NCBI RefSeq assembly: GCF_016863555.1
Contig: NZ_BOPC01000003.1
Location: 1-64,000 of the forward strand
Source of the DNA: Micromonospora qiuiae
GTDB taxonomy: Bacteria > Actinomycetota > Actinomycetes > Mycobacteriales > Micromonosporaceae
Direction of reading: 5' to 3'
DNA: 64,000 nt
Shown: piece after piece, positions 44,493-53,070 of the stretch
Layout of the letters: every line of letters begins with the position of its first letter
How positions within the stretch are numbered: position 1 is the first letter of the stretch
Notes under the pieces: generated by a model
What the model was told of the DNA's origin: nothing
The model's input: the letters and a program-made list of their open reading frames with translations, nothing else
The model's database searches: none
Position numbers and translations under genes: made by a program

Positions 44493-45080
44493 TCACCTCA
44501 GCTGCGCGACCGCCTCGATGATCAGCCAGAGGCCGCTGATGGCGAAGAGAGCGGCGGCGCCGTACTTGATGGTCCGTTCCGGCAGCTTGCGGCCGAGTAG
44601 CCGGCCGACGAGGATAGCGAGCGCGTCCGCGGCGACCATCCCGACGGTCGAGCCGACCCAGGTGCCGAACCAGCCGTACTGGGTGGCCAGCGTGATCGTC
44701 GCGAGCATTGTCTTGTCACCGAGTTCGGCCAGGAAGAACGCGACACCGACGGTCAGCACCGCCGACTTGCCGCCCTTGGCGGCCTTGCGCTTCTCCTCCT
44801 CGGTGAGCGTGTCGCCGCGCAGCGTCCACAAACCGAAGCCGATGAAGGCCAGACCCGCGAGCAGCGAGATCCAGCCGGTGGGGAGGGTGGCGCCGAGGCC
44901 GTGACCGATCGCCACCGAGGCCAGGTGCACCACGGCGGTGGCGACGGTGATGCCGATCAGGATCGGCACGGTGCGATATCTGGTGGCGAAGGCCAGGGCC
45001 ATGAGCTGGGACTTGTCTCCCAGCTCGGCGACGAAGATCACGCCGAAGCTGACCGCCAGCGCAACGAGGAACCCGTCCAT
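44493..45080 (-). CDS. GDT1/UPF0016 family Mn/Ca exporter
   Basis: A 195-residue membrane protein with six helices in two repeats. Each repeat has the family motif E-x-G-D-K-(S/T): AELGDKSQLMA near 18-28 and AELGDKTMLA near 117-126. Bacterial members such as MneA/MntX export Mn(II). The yybP-ykoY riboswitch at 45123-45255 directly upstream supports this. ATG at 45080. The gene is convergent with nhaA and lies just after egtD on the same strand but with its own leader. Confidence 0.94.
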   Translation of the reverse strand: MDGFLVALAVSFGVIFVAELGDKSQLMALAFATRYRTVPILIGITVATAVVHLASVAIGHGLGATLPTGWISLLAGLAFIGFGLWTLRGDTLTEEEKRKAAKGGKSAVLTVGVAFFLAELGDKTMLATITLATQYGWFGTWVGSTVGMVAADALAILVGRLLGRKLPERTIKYGAAALFAISGLWLIIEAVAQLR

Positions 45081-45122
45081 GACGTCCTTCCGGATCTGGC
45101 CGGGAAGAAGGTGCCCGGGGCG

Positions 45123-45255
45123 CCCTCGACCCGGCTGTTACAGCCTGGTCGAAGGTCTCGCCCGCCTCGTCGCTACGAGGCCGGGTGGCCGGATGCGGAA
45201 CGCACCAGTATGTCGACCACGTCGTTGCGGGCTACTCCCCTTCGTTGCCCGCCAG
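45123..45255 (-). promoter_or_regulatory. yybP-ykoY manganese riboswitch (upstream of GDT1 gene)
   Basis: On the minus strand: ACGAAGGGGAGTAGCCCG, then GTCGACATACTGG, and after a central stem GGCGAGACCTTCGACC. These are the conserved loops of the Mn-sensing yybP-ykoY class. The last stem pairs TTCGACC with GGGTCGAGG-type sequence near 45123-45160. A -10-like TAGGCT lies just upstream at 45254-45259. Confidence 0.88.
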
Positions 45256-45275
45256 CCTAGCCGATCACGGGCCGG

Positions 45276-46241
45276 TCACTCCGCCCGGGCCAGGCTCACG
45301 CCGAACCGGCCGTCCGGGTCAGCCCAGAACCGTTCGGCGCGGAATCCCGCGGCGGCCAGCTCGGCCGCGATCCCCTCGGGGCGGAACTTGGCCGACACCT
45401 CGGTACGCAGCTCCTCCCCGGCAGCGAAGTCGACATCCAGGTCGATCACCCGCACCCGCATCGGCCGCTCGGCACGCAGCCGCATCTCGATCCATTCGCG
45501 GTCCGGGTCCCAGCGCGCGACGTGCGCGAACGCCTCCGGATCGAAGTCGGCACCGAGTTCCCGGTTGAGCACCCGAAGCACGTTGCGGTTGAACTCCGCG
45601 GTCACCCCCGCCGCGTCGTCGTACGCGGGCACGAGCACTGCCGGATCCTTGACCAGATCGGTGCCGACCAGCAGCCAGTCCCCCGGTTCGAGCGCGGCCC
45701 GCATCCGGGCGAGGAACTCGGCCCGTTCGTCCGGCAGCAGGTTGCCGATGGTGCCGCCGAGGAAGGCCACCAGTCGCCGGCCGCCGGTGGGCAGCCGGTC
45801 GAGGTGGCGGGTGAAGTCCCCGACGATGCCCCGCACCCGCAGCCCCGGATAGTCGGCGGCAAGCCTGGCGGTGGAGGCCCGCAGGGCGTCGATCGACACG
45901 TCCAGTGGCACGAATGTGCCCAGATCGCCGCGCCGGGTGAAGGCGTCCAGCAGCAGTCGGGTCTTCTCCGACGAGCCAGAACCGAGCTCGATGAGGGTCT
46001 TCGCGCCACTCAGGTCGGCGATCTCGGTCGCCCGCTCGGCCAGCACCGCGCGTTCGGCCCGGGTCGGGTAGTACTCGGGCAGCCGGGTGATCTCGTCGAA
46101 CAGCTCGCTGCCCCGAGCGTCGTAGAACCATCTCGGGGGCAGCCATTTCGCCTCGGCGGTCAGCCCGACCCGCACGTCGTGCCCCAGGCTGCGGACGATG
46201 TCCTGATCGTCCAGGTGGATCTCGAGCGGCTCCGCGCCCAT
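45276..46241 (-). CDS. egtD: EgtD, L-histidine N-alpha-methyltransferase
   Basis: A 321-residue SAM-dependent enzyme that trimethylates histidine to hercynine in ergothioneine synthesis. The PPRWFYDARGSELFDEITRLPEYYPTRAE region (in part FYDARGSELFD) and the SAM motif LIELGSGSSEKT are diagnostic. FLGGTIGNLLPDER is another family hallmark. ATG at 46241 with GGGAAGGGGAAG upstream. Last gene of the egtABCD operon, 38 bp after egtC. Confidence 0.95.
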   Translation of the reverse strand: MGAEPLEIHLDDQDIVRSLGHDVRVGLTAEAKWLPPRWFYDARGSELFDEITRLPEYYPTRAERAVLAERATEIADLSGAKTLIELGSGSSEKTRLLLDAFTRRGDLGTFVPLDVSIDALRASTARLAADYPGLRVRGIVGDFTRHLDRLPTGGRRLVAFLGGTIGNLLPDERAEFLARMRAALEPGDWLLVGTDLVKDPAVLVPAYDDAAGVTAEFNRNVLRVLNRELGADFDPEAFAHVARWDPDREWIEMRLRAERPMRVRVIDLDVDFAAGEELRTEVSAKFRPEGIAAELAAAGFRAERFWADPDGRFGVSLARAE

Positions 46242-46279
46242 CTACTTCCCCTTCCCTGTGATGTCCCGAGCGGCCGGGC

Positions 46280-47026
46280 TCACCGCGCCGCGATCGTGCG
46301 CTGCCGCACCTCGGTCGCGGTGGCTTGCACGAGCTGGCCATCCGGCACCTGTCGCCAGCCCGGCTCGTCGTCGTGTGGTTCGGAGGCCAGCAGCACCGAG
46401 GTCGGCGTGGCGCGCAGGGAGAGCGCGTGCCCGACCGCCGTGGCGATCACTGTGCGGCCGTCGGTGAGCAGCAGGTTGAGCCGTGACCCGGGGGCGGCCG
46501 CGGCGACCGAGGTGACCGTGTCGGCGACCGCCCGCGCCGGGGCAACGCCCGCGCGCAGCCGGTCGCGGACCAGCGCCCACAGCAGCGCCGAGTCGGTGGC
46601 CGCGTCGAGGGTTAGCAGGTCACGTATGGGCAGCTCGGCGGCGAGCGCGACCATCGAGTCCGGCCAGCCGCGCACCACACCGTTGTGGCTGAACAGCCAC
46701 CGTCCCTCGGCGAAGGGCGCGGCGGCACCGTCAGCGACCGGCATGCCGACGGTGGCGGAACGCACCGCGGCCAGCACCGCGCCGCTCGAGGTGACGGCCG
46801 CGAGTTCGGCGATGGTCGAATCACTCCAGAACGGCTGGGCGCGCCGGTACCGCACCGGCGGACCGTCGCCGGGATACCAGGCGACGCCGAAGCCGTCCGC
46901 GTTGATCGTCCCCCCGCCGCGCATGTCCCGCGGCGACCAGGACTGGCGCGACAGCGAGTACGGCGGATCGAGAAGCAGCTCGCGCAGGGTCACCGGCGGC
47001 CCGAGGTAGGCAAGATGGCGACACAT
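46280..47026 (-). CDS. egtC: EgtC, class II glutamine amidotransferase-type hydrolase
   Basis: A 248-residue Ntn-hydrolase that removes glutamate from gamma-glutamyl-hercynylcysteine sulfoxide. MCRHLAYLG places the nucleophile Cys2; NADGFGVAWY and FSHNGVVRGW are family segments. ATG at 47026 was taken because it leaves Cys2 at the mature N-terminus; longer frames would not be processed. It is 22 bp after egtB and 38 bp before egtD. Confidence 0.95.
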   Translation of the reverse strand: MCRHLAYLGPPVTLRELLLDPPYSLSRQSWSPRDMRGGGTINADGFGVAWYPGDGPPVRYRRAQPFWSDSTIAELAAVTSSGAVLAAVRSATVGMPVADGAAAPFAEGRWLFSHNGVVRGWPDSMVALAAELPIRDLLTLDAATDSALLWALVRDRLRAGVAPARAVADTVTSVAAAAPGSRLNLLLTDGRTVIATAVGHALSLRATPTSVLLASEPHDDEPGWRQVPDGQLVQATATEVRQRTIAAR

Positions 47027-47048
47027 CAGGCGGCCGGTCCCGCGACCG

Positions 47049-48386
47049 TCACCGGTGGGCCTGTTCCGGATGCGCGTCGCGGGCGCAGCGGAAGCCGCTG
47101 AAGATCTGCCGCCGGATGGGATAGTCCCAGTTGCGGAACGTGCCCCGGCAGGCGGCCCGGTCGGTGCCGAACGAGCCGCCGCGCAGCACCTGGTAGTCGT
47201 CGCCGAAGAAGACCTCGGAATACTCGCGGTAGGGGAAGGCCGCGAAGCCGGGATAGCCCCGGAACGGGGTGGCGGTCCACTCCCAGACGTCACCGATGAG
47301 CTGGTGCACGCCCAGCGGCGAGGCGCCGGCCGGGTAGGCGCCGACCGGCGCCGGCCACAGATGCCGCTGCCCCAGGTTGGCCCGCGTACCGGTGGGCTCG
47401 TCGTCGCCCCAGGGATAGCGACGGGACCGGCCGGTGGCCGGATCCCAGCGGGCCGCCTTCTCCCACTCCGCCTCGGTGGGCAGCCGCTTGCCCGCCCACG
47501 CGGCGTACGCCTGCGCCTCGTGGAAGCAGACGTGCACCACCGGCTCGTCGTCGCGGACCCGGTCCCACCGGCCGAAGCGCCGGTACGCCCAACTGTCGCC
47601 GTCGGGCCGCCAGTGCATCGGCGCGCTCAGCCCGGCCTTTTGCCGGTGTCGCCAGCCGGGCCCGCTCCACCAGCGGGGATCGTCGTACCCGCCGTCGGCG
47701 ATGAACTGGCGGTACGCCCCGTTGGTCACCGGCGCGGCGTCGATGAGGTACGCGGGCAGCTCCACCCGGTGGGCCGGGCGTTCGTTGTCCAGCGCCCACG
47801 GGTCGGTGTCGGTGCCCATGACGAACGGGCCCGCGGGCACCAGCACCTCGCCGGCCACCCGCGCGACCGGCTCGGGCGGCGGCGGCGCGTGCAGCACGGC
47901 CGGGCCGGCCCGCAGCTGGTGGGTGGCGAGCATCGTCTCGTCGTGCTGCTGCTCGTGCTGCACGATCATCCCGAAGGCGAACCCGTCGGCGACCAGCCGA
48001 CGGCTGTCGAAGGCGACCCGGTCCAGCAGGTCGTGGACCTTCTCACGGACCGTGGCCAGGTACGCCCGCGCCTCGGCCGGCGGCAGCAGCGGCAGCGACG
48101 GGCGGTCCCGGCGGGGCTGCTTGAAAGCGTCGTACAGGTCGTCGATGTCGCAGCGGACCGGCTCGCGCCCCCCGACGTCCCGGACCAGCCAGAGTTCCTC
48201 CTGGTTGCCCACATGGGCCAGGTCCCACACCAGCGGTGACATCAGTGGCGAGTGCTGACGCACCAGGTCGTTGTCGTCCACCGCCTCGGTCAGCAGCGCG
48301 GTCCGGGCCCGGGTTCGCTCCAACTCGGCCGCGATCCGGCTCCGTAACTGCTCCGCGTCGCCCCGGTCGGTCAAGACGTCGGTCAC
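47049..48386 (-). CDS. egtB: EgtB, hercynine oxygenase (sulfoxide synthase)
   Basis: A 445-residue non-heme iron enzyme joining gamma-glutamylcysteine (or cysteine) to hercynine with O2. The N-terminal DinB domain supplies His58 (DLAHVG) and the pair His144/His148 in QHEQQHDE as iron ligands. The C-terminal formylglycine-generating-enzyme domain includes VPAGPFVMGTD, GDVWEWTATPFRGYPGF and RGGSFGTDRA. GTG start overlaps the egtA stop by 4 bp (GTGA). Confidence 0.96.
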   Translation of the reverse strand: MTDVLTDRGDAEQLRSRIAAELERTRARTALLTEAVDDNDLVRQHSPLMSPLVWDLAHVGNQEELWLVRDVGGREPVRCDIDDLYDAFKQPRRDRPSLPLLPPAEARAYLATVREKVHDLLDRVAFDSRRLVADGFAFGMIVQHEQQHDETMLATHQLRAGPAVLHAPPPPEPVARVAGEVLVPAGPFVMGTDTDPWALDNERPAHRVELPAYLIDAAPVTNGAYRQFIADGGYDDPRWWSGPGWRHRQKAGLSAPMHWRPDGDSWAYRRFGRWDRVRDDEPVVHVCFHEAQAYAAWAGKRLPTEAEWEKAARWDPATGRSRRYPWGDDEPTGTRANLGQRHLWPAPVGAYPAGASPLGVHQLIGDVWEWTATPFRGYPGFAAFPYREYSEVFFGDDYQVLRGGSFGTDRAACRGTFRNWDYPIRRQIFSGFRCARDAHPEQAHR

Positions 48387-49612
48387 CCTTGCCTCCTCGT
48401 CGCGGCCTGCCGCCGCCGTCGTACTCCCTGGTCGATCTCGTGGTGCAGGGCCGCCGGCAGGTCGAGCCGGGGTAGCGCCGCCACGGCCAGGTCGAGCAGT
48501 TCGGCGGCGGCGCAGGCCAGCGCCGGGTCACCCAGCCCTTGCCGGGCGGCCACGCGCCAGCTTCCGGCCACCGGCATGCTCACCGCGGCCGCCGCGTCGA
48601 CCGTGTCGGCGCCGCTGAACAGGGCGGCGAGCACCGCCAGCGGCAGCGTCCAGTCGCGTCCCGGCTGCGCGTCCAGATAACGCAGTTCGAGGTAGCCGCG
48701 CGGTCGTACCGGTGGGAAGAGGGTGCTCACGTGGTACTCCAGGTCATCGACAGTGGGCGGCCGGGGCAGCGCGCCGTCGAGCCAGTCGGCGAACGTCACG
48801 TTTCGCGGTGGGATCCAGTCGCCGTCGTCGCGCACGCAGAGCAGCGGGGCGCCGAGAACGTACGCGGTCCACGCGGTGACCGGGTCCGCGTCGGCGCCCG
48901 GGGTCCAGACCGGGGCGGTGCGGGCCGGGTCGATGCGCCACCAGGTCACCATCCGCGCCGACGCCCACCCGGTGTCCCGGCCGGCGTGCCGGCCGGCGGT
49001 GGCGAAGGCGGCCAGCAGCGGCGGGCCGACCGCGTGCACCAGCGCCCAGCGGGCGGCGAGTTGCTCGGGCTCGCCCGCGTCCAGACAGACCTGTAGACCG
49101 GCGGTGCTGTACATCATCGTTCGCCCGGCCGGGCCACGCCGGTCGAAGACCTGACGCATGGCGCGGTAGCGCGGAGTGTCGAGCACCGGCCGGGGTGAGC
49201 GGTACGGGTCGATCCCGGCCCGGCCGAGGCACAGGCCGGCCGCCTCCAGCAGTCGGGTGAGCTGAGCGATGTCGGACTGGGCGGCCTCGACCAGAGCGGC
49301 GACCGAGGCCCGCGGCGGGGTGGAGATCTCCAGTTGGCCACCGGGCTCGACGGTCACCGCACCGCCCCGGAGCAGTCGCCGGGCGGGGCTGGCCGGATCC
49401 AGCGTGGTGGGGCTGTAGGGGCCCAACGCCGCGGCCAGCCGCGCGGCGCCGACGGGTCTGGCGGGATCGACGGCGTCGTGAACCGTCCATTCGAGCTCGA
49501 CCCCGGTGTAGGTCGGCGGGCCGGTCTTGAAGCAGATCCGGGCGAGGTGCCGAGCGGCGGCGGCGCGGTCGCGCAGCACCACGACGCGGTCCAGTTCCGG
49601 CGACATCACCAT
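48383..49612 (-). CDS. egtA: EgtA, glutamate-cysteine ligase
   Basis: A 409-residue ATP-grasp-like ligase of the GCS2 family making gamma-glutamylcysteine for ergothioneine. The GVELEWTVHD opening, TVEPGGQLEISTPP and MMYSTAGLQVCLDAG segments are family landmarks. ATG at 49612 with GGAAGGG seven bases upstream is preferred to a start 20 codons earlier. First gene of egtABCD. A palindrome at 49717-49745 lies about 105 bases upstream. Confidence 0.95.
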   Translation of the reverse strand: MVMSPELDRVVVLRDRAAAARHLARICFKTGPPTYTGVELEWTVHDAVDPARPVGAARLAAALGPYSPTTLDPASPARRLLRGGAVTVEPGGQLEISTPPRASVAALVEAAQSDIAQLTRLLEAAGLCLGRAGIDPYRSPRPVLDTPRYRAMRQVFDRRGPAGRTMMYSTAGLQVCLDAGEPEQLAARWALVHAVGPPLLAAFATAGRHAGRDTGWASARMVTWWRIDPARTAPVWTPGADADPVTAWTAYVLGAPLLCVRDDGDWIPPRNVTFADWLDGALPRPPTVDDLEYHVSTLFPPVRPRGYLELRYLDAQPGRDWTLPLAVLAALFSGADTVDAAAAVSMPVAGSWRVAARQGLGDPALACAAAELLDLAVAALPRLDLPAALHHEIDQGVRRRRQAATRRQG

Positions 49613-49716
49613 GCGACGGCCCTTCCGGCGGCGATCCGGCGCTGCCACCGTAATCCGCCCCGGTGACATCACCGGGTATTCGGCGGCTACCCCTCCTGTC
49701 CATCAGTAGTCAATCA

Positions 49717-49745
49717 CACACCGAAGGTGATTCACCTCCGGTGTG
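49717..49745. promoter_or_regulatory. Near-perfect palindrome between egtA and the sigma partner gene
   Basis: Adjacent arms (49717-49730 and 49731-49745) match at 13 of 14 positions with almost no loop. It sits downstream of the hypothetical membrane protein gene and upstream of egtA. It could be a terminator for the former or an operator for the latter; the lack of loop favours an operator. Confidence 0.45.
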
Positions 49746-49794
49746 GGTGACCGATCCGGGTTTCGGCACGCCGGCCCGACGTCGGCGCGGATGT

Positions 49795-50550
49795 TCAGGA
49801 TTCGGTGCCGTTGGTGCTCGCGTCCGGCTCGGGCTCCTGCCTGGCCAGCCAATTCGGGTCGGTCTCGGCCAGCAGTTGCCGGCAGTAGGCCGGAACGTGC
49901 TCGGCACCACCGGCCGCAGTCACGAGTTCGTCGAAGCCGGGCGTGCGTAGTGCCTTCTCCCGTTGGCGCTCGGGCTTAGACAGGTACGCCTTGCAGCGCC
50001 CGGAGTTCCCCCGCCCGAGGTGGGCCGTCGCCCTCGGCTCCGCCTCGATGGGTACGGGGCTTGCCGAGGTCGGCGCGGGCGCGGCACCGCTCGGCGCTCC
50101 GGTCGGCGTCGGCGTCCGGCCGCCGGGCCGGTCGGCGGTGGGGGTTGCGGGGACACCGGTGGGCACCGGCGCGACCGTGGCGGACGCCGGAGGCGGAGGC
50201 GGCGGCGCCTCCGTACGGTCCAGGTTGGCCGCCGCCAGCGCGGCGCCCGCGGTGGCGGTGGCCGCCAGGCCGGCGAGCCAGAGCACCACACCGGCGGTGA
50301 ACCGACGCCGAAGCGGCCGGGCCGCCGGTGCCCCGGCGGCGGCCTGCCGGGCCGCACGGAACGCGGCGAGCGCCGCCTCTTCGCCGGCGAGTTCCCGTGG
50401 ACGAGGTGGGGCGGCGGCAGCCCGCAACAGCCCCGCCAGCGGATCCGGCGGCCCGGACGGCGGTGCTCCGGCCCACGGCCCGCGGGCGTCGTCGAGCAGC
50501 CGCTCATGCTCCGCTCGGTCACCGGACCGAGCCAGCCAGCGCAGGATCAT
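49795..50550 (-). CDS. Single-pass membrane protein, probable partner of ECF sigma
   Basis: A 251-residue protein. A cytoplasmic N-terminal part (1-80) precedes one membrane helix (about 84-106), a Pro/Ala/Thr-rich external linker and a C-terminal region (about 175-251) with Cys residues in GRCKAYL and AYCRQLL. No zinc-finger His-Cys motif is seen. Position directly after an ECF sigma gene makes it a candidate anti-sigma or sensor. ATG at 50550 with GGGGAG seven bases upstream. Confidence 0.7.
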   Translation of the reverse strand: MILRWLARSGDRAEHERLLDDARGPWAGAPPSGPPDPLAGLLRAAAAPPRPRELAGEEAALAAFRAARQAAAGAPAARPLRRRFTAGVVLWLAGLAATATAGAALAAANLDRTEAPPPPPPASATVAPVPTGVPATPTADRPGGRTPTPTGAPSGAAPAPTSASPVPIEAEPRATAHLGRGNSGRCKAYLSKPERQREKALRTPGFDELVTAAGGAEHVPAYCRQLLAETDPNWLARQEPEPDASTNGTES

Positions 50551-50566
50551 GCACGGTCTCCCCATG

Positions 50567-51190
50567 TCAACCGTCCACCGATTCGGTGCGCGGCGCCTTC
50601 GGCGACAGGCCGGTACGGGGACCCGGCGCCCTCCGACCGGACGACGTGGCGGCCTCGGCTCGCTGGTCGAGCAGCAGCGCCAACCGTCGCAGTCCCCGGT
50701 GGGCGGCGGTGCGTACCGCCCCGGCCCGGCGGCCGAGTATCCGTCCGGCGGTCGCGGCGTCGAGCCCGACGACCGCCCGTAGCAGAACCGCCTCGGCCTC
50801 CCGGGGCGGCAAATTCGCGATCATGGCCAGGGCGGCCTCGGTGCCGAGGCTCTCTCCGGCGCGTTCGGCGGTGTCGGCGTCCCCGGCCAACTCGGCGAGT
50901 TCCTGGACCGGCACCGACACCGCCGGGCGGCGGCGCTGCCGGCGCAGATGATCCATGGCCCGGTTGCGTCCGATAGTGACGACCCAGGCCCGGAACTCCC
51001 CACCGGTGAAGTGGGGCAGGTCGCGCGCCACCTGAAGCCACGTCTCCGACGCGACGTCCTCGGCGTCCGCGCCGACCAGGACGGTCAGGTAACGCAGCAG
51101 GCCAGGCTGAAGGCCACGGTAGAGAAGGCGAAAGGCGTCCTCGTCGCCGGCCTGGGCCGCCTCGACGGCCTGGCTCAGCTCACCGGTCAT
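50567..51190 (-). CDS. ECF-family RNA polymerase sigma factor
   Basis: A 207-residue group IV sigma factor. Region 2 is seen in ASETWLQVARDLPHFTGGEFRAWVVTIGRNRAMDHLRR (in part WVVTIGRNRAMDHLRR), region 4 in LPPREAEAVLLRAVVGLDAATAGRILGR. A short hydrophilic C-terminal tail follows. ATG at 51190. The next gene, on the same strand, encodes a single-pass membrane protein that may control it. Divergent from the Ser/Thr kinase gene. Confidence 0.9.
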   Translation of the reverse strand: MTGELSQAVEAAQAGDEDAFRLLYRGLQPGLLRYLTVLVGADAEDVASETWLQVARDLPHFTGGEFRAWVVTIGRNRAMDHLRRQRRRPAVSVPVQELAELAGDADTAERAGESLGTEAALAMIANLPPREAEAVLLRAVVGLDAATAGRILGRRAGAVRTAAHRGLRRLALLLDQRAEAATSSGRRAPGPRTGLSPKAPRTESVDG

Positions 51191-51588
51191 GGCCCTGCCG
51201 CTTCCGTTCCACCGGCCCTCTCGTGGGACGTCCGCCGGGCCGGCGCGCGCTGCGCGGGCCCGGACCTTTGTGGGCCGGACCTGCTCCCCCGGTCCGCCCC
51301 CGTCGACCCGTCCGCCAGTTGACTGACAGGTCGGCGCCGCTGACCGGACGAGCAGATGAACGGCTGCCGGCCGGACGGCGAATCGACGGTACACGACGCC
51401 GCCCGGCGGCCGGCGGCGCCTCCGCGCCCCGACGGCAGCGGTATCTCCCCCGGTGCGCCCGGCGGGAGCAACCTGTGACACCATGTGTCGGCAGGGTCAC
51501 GCAAAGGCCCACGACCAGGCCGCTCGACGCCCCCGAATCCCGGACCCGCAAACGCGTGGTCCACGACCACTGTGGGTACGGTGGAACC
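51191..51588. other. Divergent promoter region, no gene seen
   Basis: About 400 bp between the ECF sigma gene and the kinase gene. Open frames continue into it in both directions but lack ribosome binding sites and recognisable protein sequence. I found no repeat or clear promoter consensus. Confidence 0.4.
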
Positions 51589-52962
51589 GTGTTGTCTTCG
51601 GAGGTCGTACTCAGCGGTCGTTACCGCCTGGACGAGCGTGTCGCCACCGGCGGCATGGGGGACGTCTGGCGCGGCACCGATCTGATCCTGGGCCGGCAGG
51701 TCGCGGTCAAGGTGCTGCTGCCCTCACTGGTCTCCGACCCCGACTTCATCGCCCGGTTCCGGGCCGAGGCCCGGATCATGGCGGCGCTGCGCCATCCGGG
51801 GATCGTCCAGGTCTTCGACTGCGGCGAGGACGATCTGCCCGACGGAGGCCGGGCCGACTACCTGGTCATGGAATTCGTCACCGGCGTGCCGCTGTCGAAG
51901 CGGATCGAGGCCGAGGGCCGCCTGACCGTGAGCGAGACCATGTCGGTCGTGGCGCAGGCGGCGCAGGCCTTGCACGCCGCCCATCTCGGCGGGATCGTGC
52001 ACCGCGACGTCAAGCCGAGCAATCTGCTGGTGCAGGAGAACGGTTCGGTCGTCCTCGTCGACTTCGGCGTCGCCCGCTCGACCAATGTGACCAGCATCAC
52101 CAGCACGAACGCGGTCCCCGGCACCGCGCTCTACATGGCGCCCGAGCAGGCAGCCGGGCGTCCGGTCTCCGGCGCGACCGACCTGTACGCCCTCGGCGCG
52201 GTCGCCTACTGCTGCCTGACCGGCAGCCCGCCGTTCACCGGCGACAATCCGCTCCAGGTGGCCGTCCGGCATCTCGACGACCCGCCACCGGAACTGCCGC
52301 ACGACATTCCGGAGGCGGTACGCGTCCTGGTCGCCCAAGCTCTGGCCAAAGACCCCGCCGATCGGTTCAGCAGCGGCGCGGCGATGGCGGAGGCCGCCCG
52401 GACGGCGGTGTCGGACAGCTCCCTGCCGACCGCGATGGTGCCGGCCGCCGCGGCGCTGCGCGACGCCGGGCCGGAGACCCGGGCCGACGTCACGGCGGCG
52501 GACGCCCCGCCGGCCGGCCGCGGGGGCCGTCGCGGCACGCTGATCGGCGCGCTCACCGCCGTGACGGTCGGGCTGGTCGCGCTCGGTGCCGCGCTCAACG
52601 CGGCGACCACAGCCGACACTCCCGCGGTGACGGTGCCGACCAACTTGCCGGGCACCGAGACCAGCCTTGAGGCGGAGCCGTTGCCGAGCGAGGACCAGAG
52701 CGCGCCGGCCGCGCCTCCCTCGTACCGTCCGACCGGCTCGACGGCCACCCCGACCGGGTCCCGGTCACCGTCACCAACCACGACGCAGCCCCACACGCCG
52801 ACCACACCCGAGTCGCCCGATCCGACGCCGTCCAACGATGGTCCGACCGACGGCCCGGGCACCCCCACGCCCCCGCCGCCGAGCACGCCGCCGGCGAGCA
52901 CGCCGCCGGCGACCAGCGCCGCACCTCCCGGGGACGGCGGCGGGGAGGGAAACGCCGGCTAG
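51589..52962 (+). CDS. Transmembrane serine/threonine protein kinase
   Basis: A 457-residue receptor-type Hanks kinase. The N-terminal kinase domain (10-270) has VATGGMGDVWRG, catalytic Lys in VAVKVLL, HRDVKPSN (Asp140), DFGVAR and PGTALYMAPEQ, so it should be active. One membrane helix (about 318-342) and a Pro/Ser/Thr-rich external tail of about 110 residues follow, with no PASTA repeats. GTG at 51589 is chosen as the start nearest the kinase fold; the ribosome binding site is weak. Confidence 0.92.
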   Translation: MLSSEVVLSGRYRLDERVATGGMGDVWRGTDLILGRQVAVKVLLPSLVSDPDFIARFRAEARIMAALRHPGIVQVFDCGEDDLPDGGRADYLVMEFVTGVPLSKRIEAEGRLTVSETMSVVAQAAQALHAAHLGGIVHRDVKPSNLLVQENGSVVLVDFGVARSTNVTSITSTNAVPGTALYMAPEQAAGRPVSGATDLYALGAVAYCCLTGSPPFTGDNPLQVAVRHLDDPPPELPHDIPEAVRVLVAQALAKDPADRFSSGAAMAEAARTAVSDSSLPTAMVPAAAALRDAGPETRADVTAADAPPAGRGGRRGTLIGALTAVTVGLVALGAALNAATTADTPAVTVPTNLPGTETSLEAEPLPSEDQSAPAAPPSYRPTGSTATPTGSRSPSPTTTQPHTPTTPESPDPTPSNDGPTDGPGTPTPPPPSTPPASTPPATSAAPPGDGGGEGNAG

Positions 52963-53070
52963 TTCCCATGCCTCGCGATTTTCCCGGAAATCACCGAATC
53001 GGACATCCGGCATAACAGCACGCTTTAGTCTGCTCACGTGCGGTTATCGCCAACTGTTCGGGAGTCCCGG

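Noticed and set aside
41246..44521. 1,091-codon plus-strand frame opposite the BY-kinase and across nhaA
   Set aside because: Antisense or out-of-frame reading of clear genes, no ribosome binding site.
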